A stretch of DNA of 64,000 nt from an uncultured Opitutaceae bacterium (GCA_903929355.1 CAIYUN010000003.1:62001-126000); one strand, 5' to 3'. Positions 28,083 to 37,465 are shown, counted from the first letter of the stretch. Translations and numbers: made by a program. Notes: a model not told the origin generated them from the letters alone.

Positions 28083-29404
28083 GGAGTGAGGACTTGTTGG
28101 AGACGGGAGTAGGTGTCGGCGCGTGGGGTGAACTCGTCGACTCCCTGGCGAAGAAAGGCCCGTAACGGTTCGTGCAGAACAACTGCGCGATCGAGGGCCG
28201 GGCTGGTGCCCTTTTGCCAGGCCCCGATGGTGATCAGATCCTCGTTCCGCCGGTACAGGGCGAGATACTCGCGGGCCCGGGCGGCGGTCTCGAACTCGGC
28301 GGGCAGACAGATGTCGCGGGTCAGCCGGCTGACGCTCTCGAGGACATCGATGGCCGGATAATGGCTGGCGTGGGCGAGCGCGCGGGAGAGTACCAGATGG
28401 CCGTCAAGAATCCCGCGGACGGAGTCGGCCACCGGCTCGTTCATGTCGTCGCCTTCGACCAAGACCGTGTAGAGGGCGGTGATCGAACCGCGTTCCCCGG
28501 CGCCGGCGCGCTCCAGCAACCGCGGCAGCAGGGCAAACACCGACGGCGTGTAGCCGCGGGTGGCGGGAGGTTCCCCAATGGCGAGCCCGATCTCGCGCTG
28601 CGCCATGGCAAAGCGCGTCACCGAGTCGAGCAGGAGAAGCACGTTTTTTCCGGCATCGCGAAATCCTTCCGCGATGGCGGTGGCGGTGAAGGCGGCCCGC
28701 AGACGCAGGGGCGCGGGCGTGTCGGAGGTGGCCACGACGACGACGGATCGGGCGAGACCGGCGGCTCCGAGGTCCTTTTCCAGAAACTCGCGGACCTCGC
28801 GACCGCGTTCGCCCACGAGGCCGATGACGATGACCTCGGCGGCGCAGCCGCGCGCAATCATGCCGAGCAATGTGGACTTGCCCACGCCGGAGCCGGCAAA
28901 CAGGCCAAGCCGCTGGCCGCAGCCCAAGGGAGTGAAGGCGTCGATGGCGCGCACCCCGGTGGCGAGCGGCCGGTGAATCCTCTGGCGGCGCAGAGGATGC
29001 GGGGGGCGCCCCCCGGTGATCGCCACCCTCCGCATCGGCACCGGCCCAAGTTCGTCAAACGGACGGCCCAGCGCGTCGAGCACCCGGCCGAGCAGCGCCG
29101 GACCGGGCACCGGCACCGGTGGGCGCTCGCCCGCCACCACCTCGCAGCCCGGATGCAGACCCGTGACGTCGCCCAACGGCATGAGCAGTACCCGCTCGGC
29201 CCGAAAACCGACCACCTCGGCCATGACCTCAAACTGGTCGCGTTCCGAGCGCAGGGTGCAGAACTCACCCAGGCCTACATTCGGGCCGTCCGATTCAATC
29301 ACCAGGCCGGTGACCGCCACCACCCGGCCCACGCGCCGCACCGGCATGGCATGCCGGACCTGGCTGCGCAGCGTTTCCAGATAGACTGTGACATCGGGGC
29401 TCAT
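28079..29404 (-). CDS. fliI: Flagellum-specific export ATPase FliI
   Basis: This 441-residue AAA/F1-beta-like ATPase powers and unlocks type III export. The P-loop is GLFAGSGVGKSTLLG, and VIGLVGERGREVREFLEKDL, LLLLDSVTRFAMAQREIGLA (Walker B) and PSVFALLPRLLERAG follow. The ATG at 29404 overlaps the fliH stop by ATGA. The open frame extends upstream only through fliH antiframe sequence. Confidence 0.97.
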   Translation of the reverse strand: MSPDVTVYLETLRSQVRHAMPVRRVGRVVAVTGLVIESDGPNVGLGEFCTLRSERDQFEVMAEVVGFRAERVLLMPLGDVTGLHPGCEVVAGERPPVPVPGPALLGRVLDALGRPFDELGPVPMRRVAITGGRPPHPLRRQRIHRPLATGVRAIDAFTPLGCGQRLGLFAGSGVGKSTLLGMIARGCAAEVIVIGLVGERGREVREFLEKDLGAAGLARSVVVVATSDTPAPLRLRAAFTATAIAEGFRDAGKNVLLLLDSVTRFAMAQREIGLAIGEPPATRGYTPSVFALLPRLLERAGAGERGSITALYTVLVEGDDMNEPVADSVRGILDGHLVLSRALAHASHYPAIDVLESVSRLTRDICLPAEFETAARAREYLALYRRNEDLITIGAWQKGTSPALDRAVVLHEPLRAFLRQGVDEFTPRADTYSRLQQVLTP

Positions 29405-29985
29405 GCGCTGAGCAGTTCCTCGCGCAAGCCCTCGAGTTTGGCGGTCGCCCGTGCATCCGTCACGCCAAAGCGGCTGCGCACAAGACAGTCGCCGGAATTG
29501 AGCGTGTCGTCGGTGGTGACACGCAGATTGGGGAAGTGGGTCCGCCACGCGGGCACGAGGCGTTCCACCACGGCGGCGTCGCCCGGGCCGACCACCAGCT
29601 CAAGGCCCTCGCGTTCCGGGTAAAGCTGGTCGAGGGCCTCGCGACAGAGCCGCTCCACCAACTCCGTCGTGGGCACGAAGCCGGCGAGCAGGCGATGGGC
29701 GAGGTCGACCGTGAGCGTCGGCAGCGCGCGCCGGACCTGGCTGAGCAGGCCGTCGTTCGCCTCGACGAGGCGCTGCAGGAGGCCCGCCTGCAGGGTTTGA
29801 AACTCGCTGCGCAGCTCAACCAGCTGCTGGTTGGAAAAAGCGCGGGCCGCATCCCCCCCTTCCTGGTAACCGGCAGCGCGGGCCGCGACCAGTTCGGCGG
29901 AGGTGTGAATCCGGGCGGCGTCGGCCGCCGACTGTACCTGGCCCAGCGGTCGGTCGAACGGAATGATGTGGTGTTGGGTGCCCAT
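29401..29985 (-). CDS. fliH: Flagellar assembly protein FliH
   Basis: This 194-residue protein has an N-terminal extended region (with RPLGQVQSAADAARIHTSAE), a helical middle, and a C-terminal V-ATPase-E-like domain with LELVVGPGDAAVVERL and LNSGDCLVRSRFGVTDA. FliH regulates FliI and ties it to FliN. FliH is variable, but the context between fliG and fliI and the C-terminal SGD-C-V pattern support the call. Confidence 0.87.
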   Translation of the reverse strand: MGTQHHIIPFDRPLGQVQSAADAARIHTSAELVAARAAGYQEGGDAARAFSNQQLVELRSEFQTLQAGLLQRLVEANDGLLSQVRRALPTLTVDLAHRLLAGFVPTTELVERLCREALDQLYPEREGLELVVGPGDAAVVERLVPAWRTHFPNLRVTTDDTLNSGDCLVRSRFGVTDARATAKLEGLREELLSA

Positions 29986-29994
29986 GGAGGAAGT

Positions 29995-31017
29995 TCAGGC
30001 CACCATGGCTGATTGGTCGGCCCCGAGGCTGATCGCGCCCTCCTCCTCGAGCCGGCGCACAACCTGGATGATGGCGTCCTGGGCGGTCTCGACGTCCTTG
30101 AGGCGTACCGGTCCCAGCATGGCAATCTCCTCGCGCAGCGCCTCGGCCGCCCGCTTCGAGATGGCCCCGAGAATCTTTTCGCGCAGCAACTCGCTGGTGG
30201 ACTTCATGGCCGTCGCCAGATGGGTGGAGTCAACCTCCCGCAGGATGCGTTGCAGATCCGCCAGAGGGAGATCACGGATATCATCGAAGCTGAACATCTT
30301 CCGCCGGACCGCGGCGCCGAGACGGGCATTGCGTTCCTCGATGTGGTTGAGCAACGACTTGGAGTTGTCCTTGTCGAGGTTCTTGAGCAGCTCCGCGACC
30401 GCCCGCACGCCGCCGCTGGCATGATAGGCCGGCGCGCTTTTCTTGGAGACATACCGCGTGAGGTTGCGGACAATCTTGCCCACCAGGTCCTGCGGAGTGC
30501 TCTCAATGGTGCCGAGCCGTTCGATTACATCGTCGCGCAGCTCGGGCGCGAGCAGCATGAAGATTTCCGCCGCCTTGGCGGGGCTGAGGTACGACAGCAC
30601 AAAGGCGATGGTTTGGGGCTGTTCATCCTTGAGCAGATTGAAGATTTGCCGTCCCTCCATCTCGGCGATGTCGGCGATGAGTTCGGTGGAGCTGGCGGGC
30701 GTGTCCGCCCCGGCCCGGTTGAGCATCAGGCCGGCCTTGTATTCCCCGCGGGCGAGTCCGAGGGTGCGGCGGGCATAGTCCATGCCGCCGAGGGCGCAGC
30801 CGATGCTGTTGCCGATCACCGGGGCGAATTCCTCCAGCACCGCTGCGCGCACCCCGGGGGTCACCAGCGGAACGAGGCCGATGTCGCGGCAGATCTGCTC
30901 CACTTGCGCGTCGTCAAACTGGCGCAACACATCGGCGGCGGCCTCCGGGCCGATCACAATGAGGAACACCCCCAGTTTCTGGAGGCGGGACAGTTTGCTG
31001 TAATCCAGGTCGGCCAT
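29995..31017 (-). CDS. fliG: Flagellar motor switch protein FliG
   Basis: This 340-residue rotor protein meets the stator and links FliF to FliM. The N-terminal domain (KLSRLQKLGVFLIVIGPEAA), the middle domain with DEQPQTIAFVLSYLSPAKAA (the EHPQ motif reads DEQPQ) and the C-terminal torque domain with MFSFDDIRDLPLADLQRILR are all present. Charged residues of the torque helix are retained. The variant EHPQ motif may alter the FliM contact. Confidence 0.96.
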   Translation of the reverse strand: MADLDYSKLSRLQKLGVFLIVIGPEAAADVLRQFDDAQVEQICRDIGLVPLVTPGVRAAVLEEFAPVIGNSIGCALGGMDYARRTLGLARGEYKAGLMLNRAGADTPASSTELIADIAEMEGRQIFNLLKDEQPQTIAFVLSYLSPAKAAEIFMLLAPELRDDVIERLGTIESTPQDLVGKIVRNLTRYVSKKSAPAYHASGGVRAVAELLKNLDKDNSKSLLNHIEERNARLGAAVRRKMFSFDDIRDLPLADLQRILREVDSTHLATAMKSTSELLREKILGAISKRAAEALREEIAMLGPVRLKDVETAQDAIIQVVRRLEEEGAISLGADQSAMVA

Positions 31018-31025
31018 GATCGGGT

Positions 31026-32591
31026 TCAGTTGTTCTTGGTCGCCACCCAGTCACGCAGGGCGGTGCCGACGTTGGCCGGCTTCTGGCGGATCAGCTCATT
31101 GAGCATGTCGGGGGTGAAGCTGGCGGCGCTCTGACTGCGACCACTGCCGGGGATCGCCGCGCTCAGCAGTTCCACCGGGACGGGTTCGGGCCGCTGTTTG
31201 CGCAGCAGGCGGTAGAAGAGGTAAAAGGCACCGAGGGCGATGGCCAGTGCGAGGTAGCGGACCCCGGCCTCAACCCAGCCCTGAATCTGGTTCACGGTTT
31301 CATCCTTCGCCATCTCCTTGTCGATCACCGGAACCTGGAAGGGGGTTTCCTGAACACTCACGAGTTCGTCGAGATTTTGCCCGGGACTGCCCTTGAGGCC
31401 GAGCGCGTTGAGCACGATCCGGCGCAGGTTCTCCACCTCCGCCGTGGTGCGCGCCGTGGCGGTGGTGGCACCCGTCGCCGGGGGACGGGAGGCGACAAAC
31501 ACGGCGGCGGTCAGGGACTTGATCGTGCCCGGATTGCGTTTGATGCTGCTGGTCGACCGGTTGATCTCATAGTTGAGGCTGTGGTTCTTGCGGTTCTGCG
31601 AATTTGTGACGGTCGGCGCGGCCTCCGCCGCCGTGGGGGTGGGGTTGTCCGGCGTGTTGGCGGTCACCCCCACGGCTCCGCCGCGGCGGACCTCCGTGGT
31701 GCTCATCACATCGTCGGTGTCGGTCTGGGTGCGGATCACGGCGCTGGCCGGGTCAAATTTCTCCTCGGTGGTGGTGGCGGCCTCGTTGTCGATCTCCGCC
31801 GAAACCCGGACGATCGCGTTGCCGGCACCCACCACGGGCAGCAGCATGGACTCGACCTTGTGGGCGAAATAGTCCTCCACCTGCTCGCGGTAGCGGATCA
31901 GGCTGGAGGCGTTCCCGAGGGTGGGATCCTCCTTGAGGTCGGCGGACAGCACCCGTCCGCGCTGATCCACCACGGCGACGTCGTCGAGGGAGAGCCCTTC
32001 CACGGAATTGGCCACGAGGTGCCGGATGGAATTGACGGCCTCGGGTTCGATCTTGGACGAGGCCAGCTCGATAAAGACGGAGGCTGTGGTTTTCGTGCCT
32101 TGATCCGTGAGCAGGAGCCGGTTTTCGGGCTGGACGATCATGACCCGGGCCCGGACCACGCCGTCAAGTTGCGCGATGGTCCGGGCTAGCTCGCCCTGGA
32201 TGGCCCGGATGTAATTGGTCCGCTGGACAAAATCACTAAGTCCGAACTGGCCCTTGTCGAAAATTTCAAACCCGACCCCGTCGCCGCTCGGCACCCCTTT
32301 GCCCGCGAGATCCATGCGGAGGCGGTGCACCTGGTCGGCTGGAACATAAATACTGCCGCCATCGGGCGAAAGGCGGTAAGGCGTGCTCTGCGACTGCAAC
32401 ACCGTCACAATGGCCGAGGTGTCCTTGTCGGAGAGGCGCCCGTACAGCAGTTGAAAATCCGGCTGCCGGGACCAGATGACCAGGCCGGTGCCGGCGCCGA
32501 TGACCGCGAGCGTTGCCAACACCAGCGACACGCGTTGGTTGAGACCGAGCTGGCCCCAGAGATCGAGCAGGGACTGAAAAAATGGCTTCAT
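31026..32591 (-). CDS. fliF: Flagellar MS-ring protein FliF
   Basis: This 521-residue inner-membrane ring protein has an N-terminal membrane helix (LVLATLAVIGAGTGLVIW), ring-building domains (YGRLSDKDTSAIVTVLQSQS; GDGVGFEIFDKGQFGLSDFV; ELARTIAQLDGVVRARVMIV), a central beta-collar, a C-terminal membrane helix (YLALAIALGAFYLFYRLL) and a short FliG-binding tail. The length is slightly below the enterobacterial 550. It lies 9 bp upstream of fliG. Confidence 0.97.
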   Translation of the reverse strand: MKPFFQSLLDLWGQLGLNQRVSLVLATLAVIGAGTGLVIWSRQPDFQLLYGRLSDKDTSAIVTVLQSQSTPYRLSPDGGSIYVPADQVHRLRMDLAGKGVPSGDGVGFEIFDKGQFGLSDFVQRTNYIRAIQGELARTIAQLDGVVRARVMIVQPENRLLLTDQGTKTTASVFIELASSKIEPEAVNSIRHLVANSVEGLSLDDVAVVDQRGRVLSADLKEDPTLGNASSLIRYREQVEDYFAHKVESMLLPVVGAGNAIVRVSAEIDNEAATTTEEKFDPASAVIRTQTDTDDVMSTTEVRRGGAVGVTANTPDNPTPTAAEAAPTVTNSQNRKNHSLNYEINRSTSSIKRNPGTIKSLTAAVFVASRPPATGATTATARTTAEVENLRRIVLNALGLKGSPGQNLDELVSVQETPFQVPVIDKEMAKDETVNQIQGWVEAGVRYLALAIALGAFYLFYRLLRKQRPEPVPVELLSAAIPGSGRSQSAASFTPDMLNELIRQKPANVGTALRDWVATKNN

Positions 32592-32625
32592 GGAATGGAG
32601 AAAAGGTTGGTTTCAGAATCGGCGC

Positions 32626-32958
32626 TCAGACCGGCAGGCGCATCAGCTCCTGGTAAGATTCGACCACTTTGTTGCGGACCTGCACCATGAGCCCGAAGTT
32701 CAGGGAGGCCTCCTGCATGGCGATGACACTTTGGTGCAGGTTGGGGTTGTCCCCCAGCAAAACGGAACGGGTGATGGCGGAAGCGTTGGCCTCGCTCTGC
32801 TCCACGCCGGAAACCATGTGGTCGATGACCGAGCTGAAACTGCCGGGATCCTGCCCCGGCGCCAGTGAGCCCTGCAGCCCGGTGAGGTCCGGGGCGGCCT
32901 CGGTCGGCAGACTGAGGGCGCGGGGCGCGAGGGAGGGGCTGAAGCCGATGGGAGCCAT
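32626..32958 (-). CDS. fliE: Flagellar hook-basal body complex protein FliE
   Basis: This 110-residue rod adaptor protein joins the MS ring to the rod. The diagnostic C-terminal half reads NPNLHQSVIAMQEASLNFGL followed by MVQVRNKVVESYQELMRLPV. It lies between flgC and fliF as usual. A longer frame-shifted reading frame overlapping this region is a shadow. Confidence 0.95.
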   Translation of the reverse strand: MAPIGFSPSLAPRALSLPTEAAPDLTGLQGSLAPGQDPGSFSSVIDHMVSGVEQSEANASAITRSVLLGDNPNLHQSVIAMQEASLNFGLMVQVRNKVVESYQELMRLPV

Positions 32959-32978
32959 GATCGTGGGTCGGTGGGGGG

Positions 32979-33404
32979 CTACTTGCCGATGTCGAGCGCC
33001 TTGAGGGCCATTTGGTGGGCATTCTTCGCGACCGACAAATTGGCCTCGTAGGAACGGGAGGCGGTGATCAGATCGACCATCTCATAGGCGATGTTGACGT
33101 TGGGGAGGGTGACCATTCCCTCGGCATCGGCATCGGGATGGCCGGGGTCGTTTACCCGCTGGCCCGGGGTCGGATCATTGCTGATTCCCGCCACCCGCAC
33201 GGTGGAAAGCGGCATGGTGCCGGGGGCGGCCCCGGTATTGTTGATCAGTTCGGTCTCAAAGCTCACCACCTTGCGCTGGTAGGCATGGCCGTCGGGACCA
33301 CGCGTGGTTTCCGCGTTGGCGATGTTTTGGGCGATCACGTCCAGCCGGGTGCGTTGCGCGTTCAGGGCGCCCGAGGTGGCGGCGATGCCAGGAAGTAGAT
33401 TCAT
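32979..33404 (-). CDS. flgC: Flagellar proximal rod protein FlgC
   Basis: This 141-residue rod protein has AATSGALNAQRTRLDVIAQN and IANAETTRGPDGHAYQRKVV near the N-terminus, and the C-terminal VDLITASRSYEANLSVAKNA followed by a helix ending LDIGK. All are family hallmarks. It is separated from flgB by 10 bp. Confidence 0.96.
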   Translation of the reverse strand: MNLLPGIAATSGALNAQRTRLDVIAQNIANAETTRGPDGHAYQRKVVSFETELINNTGAAPGTMPLSTVRVAGISNDPTPGQRVNDPGHPDADAEGMVTLPNVNIAYEMVDLITASRSYEANLSVAKNAHQMALKALDIGK

Positions 33405-33414
33405 GGTGGGGTCT

Positions 33415-33813
33415 TCAGCTGACGTTGCCGGTGATGGCGACCTTGAGTTGCTTGAGATCTCGGCTCACGACGTCGGTGAGGAACTCGTAGTCCACATGGT
33501 TCTTGTTCATGGCGAGCAATTCGGACTCCAGTTCGACACTGTTGCCGTCCGGCCGCACCGTGTGGACATTGGCATCCTCGGCCAGATGGGGAGAGATCGC
33601 GGCGATCTCGCCCGCCGAGGGGACCGCACCGGGAGCAAATTGGGCGCGCAAGGCCGAGGCGAAGTCCGGGGCCAGGTCGATGCGCCGGAAGCCCGGGGTC
33701 TCGGCATTGGCGATGTTCGTCGCAATCGCCTGCTGCCGGAGCACGGACCCATCCAGAAGCTTTTGCGCCAACTGGTAGTTGACGGAAATGGACACGGGTT
33801 CGATCATGGGCAT
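33415..33813 (-). CDS. flgB: Flagellar proximal rod protein FlgB
   Basis: About 132 residues, first gene of the flagellar operon. The core is LRQQAIATNIANAETPGFRR and the C-terminal NHVDYEFLTDVVSRDLKQLK. Starts at ATG 33813, ATG 33807 or GTG 33795 are all compatible with the family. The sigma-54 promoter predicted at 33819-33834 would place the transcript 5' end near 33808. That favours the second ATG (leaderless) or the GTG over the first ATG used here. Confidence 0.93.
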   Translation of the reverse strand: MPMIEPVSISVNYQLAQKLLDGSVLRQQAIATNIANAETPGFRRIDLAPDFASALRAQFAPGAVPSAGEIAAISPHLAEDANVHTVRPDGNSVELESELLAMNKNHVDYEFLTDVVSRDLKQLKVAITGNVS

Positions 33814-33818
33814 CTCTA

Positions 33819-33834
33819 AGCAACGTTGGTGCCA
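33819..33834 (-). promoter_or_regulatory. flgB: Sigma-54 promoter of the flagellar operon
   Basis: The minus strand reads TGGCAC-CAACG-TTGCT, a full match to the -24/-12 consensus TGGCAC-N5-TTGCW. It is positioned only a few bases before the flgB start. The predicted transcription start lies about 12 bp past the GC, near 33808. Sigma-54 control of rod/hook operons is established in several bacterial groups. Confidence 0.75.
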
Positions 33835-33974
33835 GACCGAGACCGACAGGTGTTACAAACCGGTATTCAGGGACTTAAAAATATCTTAACTCGAATGCCA
33901 CTGATATTGGCCGTCGGTTGAAAAGCCGGGGCAGTTTTTGCCGAGTCTGCCTGCGCGCAAAAAATGCCGCCGGT

Positions 33975-34001
33975 TTAAGTTTCAAACGAGTGAGCCGATA
34001 G
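33975..34001 (+). promoter_or_regulatory. Sigma-28 (FliA)-type promoter of the divergent response regulator
   Basis: TTAAGTTT-N11-GCCGATAG matches the FliA consensus TAAAGTTT-N11-GCCGATAA at 14 of 16 positions with exact spacing. It lies about 75 bp upstream of the GTG at 34074 and reads toward it. Confidence 0.7.
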
Positions 34002-34073
34002 GTTTTCCTGATTAAGATCGATCAACCAAGCTTGCGCCCAAACATCTGCCTGCCGGTGTCCGGCACCTGAAGC

Positions 34074-35345
34074 GTGAATTCACCCGACCCCAATGCCGCC
34101 CACCCCTTGCTCATCGTCGATGATGAGCCGCGGGTTCTGGCCTCCTTGAAGGAGGTGCTCGAACGGCAGGGCTACCACGTCGTCACCTCCAGTAATCCGC
34201 GGCGCGCCTTGGATCTGCTGGGCCGGCAGAAGTTCGCGGTCGTGATCTCCGACCATCTCATGCCGGAGATGACGGGGCTGGATTTCCTGGTCGAGTGCCA
34301 GCGCATCCAACCGCTGGCCAGCCGCGTGTTGGTCACGGCCCTGCTTTCGCTCCCAACGCTGGTCGAGGCGATCAATAAGGGCGAGATTTACCGCTTCATC
34401 GCCAAACCGTGGTTGCGGGAGGAGCTCTCCGCCACCATTCGCAATGCGGTCAACCGTCATGAGTTGCTCGTCCAAAACCAGCGCCTCCAGTCGGAAACCT
34501 CCGAGCTCAACCAGCGGCTGCAGTCGGTCAACACCGCCCTGGCCGGCCAGGTGGAGCAACTCGAATCCCAGCGGCGTACCCTTGATCAGCTCAACCTTGA
34601 GCTGGGTCGGCGTTATGATCATTCGCTGGAACTTTGCAGCCGGATCCTGGCCACCTACGATCCCTACCTCGCCGGGCAGACCCGCGCGGTCGTCGCCATC
34701 GCCGAGCAGATGACCGCCTCCGAGCATTTCACCGCGGAAGAAGGTCAGGTTTTGAAAACCAGCGCGTGGCTGTGCGATCTCGGCCTCATCGGGGTGTCGC
34801 GAGAGCTTTTGCGCACCTTCCGAAGCAATCCCAATAGACTTACAGAAAGAGAGATAGACAGTATTCACAGCCATCCGATCTACAGCCAGACCCTGACCGC
34901 GCACATGGATGGCCGGGGCAGCGTGGGTGAGACCGTCCGGGCTCATCACGAGCGCTTCGACGGCCACGGCTATCCTGACGGCGTCTCCGGCCTGGCCATT
35001 CCCTGGACCGCGCGTTGCCTGGCGGTGGCCGTGTGGTTTGTCGAATGCAGCCTGCCCACCGAGCAGGCCATCGATGCCGTCACGTCACAGTCGGGCAAGG
35101 CCCTCGACCCGGAGGCGGTGCGCCTCTTTCTCAAGACGACGCAAATCCGTCCCCTCCCCCGCAATGTGCGTGAGATCATGATTGAGGAACTCGCACCCGG
35201 CATGGTGCTCGCCAACGGTCTCTACAGTCCGCACGGCATGCTCCTCGTGGGCGAAGGCCAGGCTCTCAGCGGCGCCACTATCAGCAAGATTCTCAACCAC
35301 AACTTGATCGCCCCGATCAGCCAGCGCCTGCTGGTGTATTCCTGA
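34074..35345 (+). CDS. Response regulator with degenerate HD-GYP domain
   Basis: This 423-residue cytoplasmic regulator has a receiver domain (residues 10-125) with the acidic pair D16/D17, phosphoacceptor D60 (VVISDHLMPEMTG), T88 and K111. A coiled-coil linker (130-185) and an HD-GYP-like output domain (190-345) follow. The second half of that domain is well kept (H267; AHHERFDGHGYPDG, residues 290-303). The HD pair is C234-D235, the usual Lys three residues on is Leu, and a later metal Asp is Trp or Val. Cyclic-di-GMP hydrolysis is therefore doubtful; binding or signalling is possible. The start is GTG. It is divergent from the flagellar operon and preceded by a sigma-28-type promoter. Confidence 0.85.
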   Translation: MNSPDPNAAHPLLIVDDEPRVLASLKEVLERQGYHVVTSSNPRRALDLLGRQKFAVVISDHLMPEMTGLDFLVECQRIQPLASRVLVTALLSLPTLVEAINKGEIYRFIAKPWLREELSATIRNAVNRHELLVQNQRLQSETSELNQRLQSVNTALAGQVEQLESQRRTLDQLNLELGRRYDHSLELCSRILATYDPYLAGQTRAVVAIAEQMTASEHFTAEEGQVLKTSAWLCDLGLIGVSRELLRTFRSNPNRLTEREIDSIHSHPIYSQTLTAHMDGRGSVGETVRAHHERFDGHGYPDGVSGLAIPWTARCLAVAVWFVECSLPTEQAIDAVTSQSGKALDPEAVRLFLKTTQIRPLPRNVREIMIEELAPGMVLANGLYSPHGMLLVGEGQALSGATISKILNHNLIAPISQRLLVYS

Positions 35346-35351
35346 CCCGGC

Positions 35352-37409
35352 TCAGGCTCGCGCGGGCTCGTTGGTGGCCATCACTTGGCCGAGCTTGGTG
35401 GCAAATTCCTCCGCGGAAAAAGGCTTGGCGAGAAAATGCACCCCCTCCTGGGCGACGGTGTGCTGCGTGATGGGGTCGTCCACATACCCGGACATGTACA
35501 GAACCCGGAGCGCGGGTCTGATTTGTAAAAGCTGCCGGGGCAGGTTCTGCCCGTTGATCTCAGGCATGATCACATCGGTCAGGAGGAGATCGATGGTGGC
35601 AAGCTGCGTGTTGCGGGCGTACTCCAGCGCCTCCGGACTGCTGCCAAAGCACACCACCTCGTATCCGATCGATTTGGCCAGCAGGATGGTGACGGAGCGG
35701 ACCAGGTCGTCGTCCTCCACCAGGAGAATCCGTCCCTGGCCTTGGAACGGGGTGGCCCCATGCGTCACCTCCACGGGCAGGGTCTGGGGCGCGGCTTCGG
35801 GAAAGTAAATGTGGAACGCCGTGCCGCTGCCGACCTCGCTTTCAAAATTGATGCTCCCGCCGTTGGCTTGGGCGATGTTCAGGCAGGTGGCGAGGCCCAG
35901 CCCGGTGCCGCGGCCCTTGGCCTTGGTGCTGAAAAACGGCTGAAAAAGTCGGGCTTGCACGGCGGGCGGGATGCCGCCACCGGTGTCGGAGACCGTCAGC
36001 CGCACATAGCGGCCGGCCGGCGGACCGCCCGGCGCGGGGGTTGTCACCGTCTGGTTCCGCACCCGCAGTGTCAGCGTGCCATCAGCCGGCATGGCATCGC
36101 GGGCGTTCAGGCAAAGGTTGAAGAGAATCTGCTCAACCTGTTTGCGGTCGGCCCGGAACCAGGCGGGGCGATCGTCCAGATCCACGATGATTTTCACGTG
36201 CTCGCTCAGCAGGGAGCGGATGAAACCGCGCAGTTCGTCCACCAGCAGATTGAGGTCGGTGTCCTCGGGCCGGGATATTTCCTGGCGGCTGAACGCGAGC
36301 AGCTGACGGACCAGATGGCTGGCCCGGCTCGAGGCATGGAGAATGTCGTCGAGTTTGGCGAGTTGGGATTTGGCCGTGAGCTCGTCGCGCAGGAGCTCGG
36401 CAAAGCAGGAGATGGCCGTGAGCAGATTATTGAAATCATGGGCGATGCCGCCGGCGAGCAGCCCCACGGCCTCCATTTTTTGCGTTTGCAGCGCCCGGGC
36501 CTCGCTCTCGGCCAGGCGGCGCTGGGCCTGGTGGCGGGCCCGGGCGATGGCCAGCAATCCAGCCAGATTGCGGGCGTGATCCAGCTCAGCCGGGGGCAGA
36601 CCCTTGGGTTGGGGATGGAGCCCGACAAAAAAGCCGGCCTGCGGATCGTTCCGATCCACGGGCATCGCAAACCCACCCGCCCAGCCCAGCTCGGCCAACC
36701 GCCGGGGATCGAGCGGGAAATCTGCGGCATCCTCCGGCAGGTCCAGCACAAAGCTGGTGGGGGAACCGGGGGGCGTGGGGGCCGGCAGGTCGGCCAGCTT
36801 CACCGGCTGGGCGGCGATGACCTGCATGGGGGTGTCGTCCTCGGTTTTGAGGAGGAGCACGGCGGCCGGGAGCGTCAGATCTTCCCTGAACAAACGGAGC
36901 GCCTCCCGGCTGACCTCCTCCAGCGACCGTTCCTCGAGCACCATCCGGCTGAATTTGGTCAGGGAGATTTGGCGCAAGGCGATGAGGGTGAGCTGTTGCT
37001 CATGGTCCGACTGGGCGCCCACCGCCATCACGCTGCCGATGTAACCGCCCAGGCGGCCGTCGGTCAGACGCCACGGTTGGATGCGTTCCTGCACCCAACG
37101 GTAACCCCCGTCGGCATGACGCAGCCGATAGGCGAAAAAATCCGACCGGCCGGTGAAGAGCGATTCATTGGCCGCCAGTTTGTCCCGGTCGTCAGGATGC
37201 ACCAGCTCCTGAATCGACTCCGGCGAGGTGTCGTTGGCTCTTTGGCCGGTGGCCGACTTCCACTCGGCGTTGACGAAGCGAAGCCGGCCGGTCGCGTCGC
37301 TGATCCAAATCATCACCGGGGTGGCATCAAGAAAGGCCAGCCACGAGGGATCAAGGGAGGGCGGATCGAGCGGGGAAACCTGGACGGAGCGGCGGATGAA
37401 GTAAGGCAT
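35352..37409 (-). CDS. Hybrid sensor histidine kinase (PAS, GAF-like, HisKA, HATPase, REC)
   Basis: About 685 residues and cytoplasmic. The order is PAS ([20 protein letters not shown]), a GAF-like region, the phosphoacceptor box [20 protein letters not shown] of the NtrB type, the ATPase with [22 protein letters not shown] and [20 protein letters not shown], and a C-terminal receiver with [20 protein letters not shown] and a conserved Lys (FLAKPFS). The start is uncertain; ATG 37409 is used, and GTG 37457 is possible. It lies downstream of the FlgN-like gene and converges with the HD-GYP regulator. A role in motility is suggested by position. Confidence 0.88.
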   Translation of the reverse strand: MPYFIRRSVQVSPLDPPSLDPSWLAFLDATPVMIWISDATGRLRFVNAEWKSATGQRANDTSPESIQELVHPDDRDKLAANESLFTGRSDFFAYRLRHADGGYRWVQERIQPWRLTDGRLGGYIGSVMAVGAQSDHEQQLTLIALRQISLTKFSRMVLEERSLEEVSREALRLFREDLTLPAAVLLLKTEDDTPMQVIAAQPVKLADLPAPTPPGSPTSFVLDLPEDAADFPLDPRRLAELGWAGGFAMPVDRNDPQAGFFVGLHPQPKGLPPAELDHARNLAGLLAIARARHQAQRRLAESEARALQTQKMEAVGLLAGGIAHDFNNLLTAISCFAELLRDELTAKSQLAKLDDILHASSRASHLVRQLLAFSRQEISRPEDTDLNLLVDELRGFIRSLLSEHVKIIVDLDDRPAWFRADRKQVEQILFNLCLNARDAMPADGTLTLRVRNQTVTTPAPGGPPAGRYVRLTVSDTGGGIPPAVQARLFQPFFSTKAKGRGTGLGLATCLNIAQANGGSINFESEVGSGTAFHIYFPEAAPQTLPVEVTHGATPFQGQGRILLVEDDDLVRSVTILLAKSIGYEVVCFGSSPEALEYARNTQLATIDLLLTDVIMPEINGQNLPRQLLQIRPALRVLYMSGYVDDPITQHTVAQEGVHFLAKPFSAEEFATKLGQVMATNEPARA

Positions 37410-37465
37410 GTGGCCGTGGACGATGGGATACTGCCGCAGGGCCGGGGGCGATGGCACGCTCAAAC

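Noticed and set aside
32588-33022. 144-codon frame overlapping fliE
   Set aside because: Out-of-frame shadow; the fliE frame is diagnostic.
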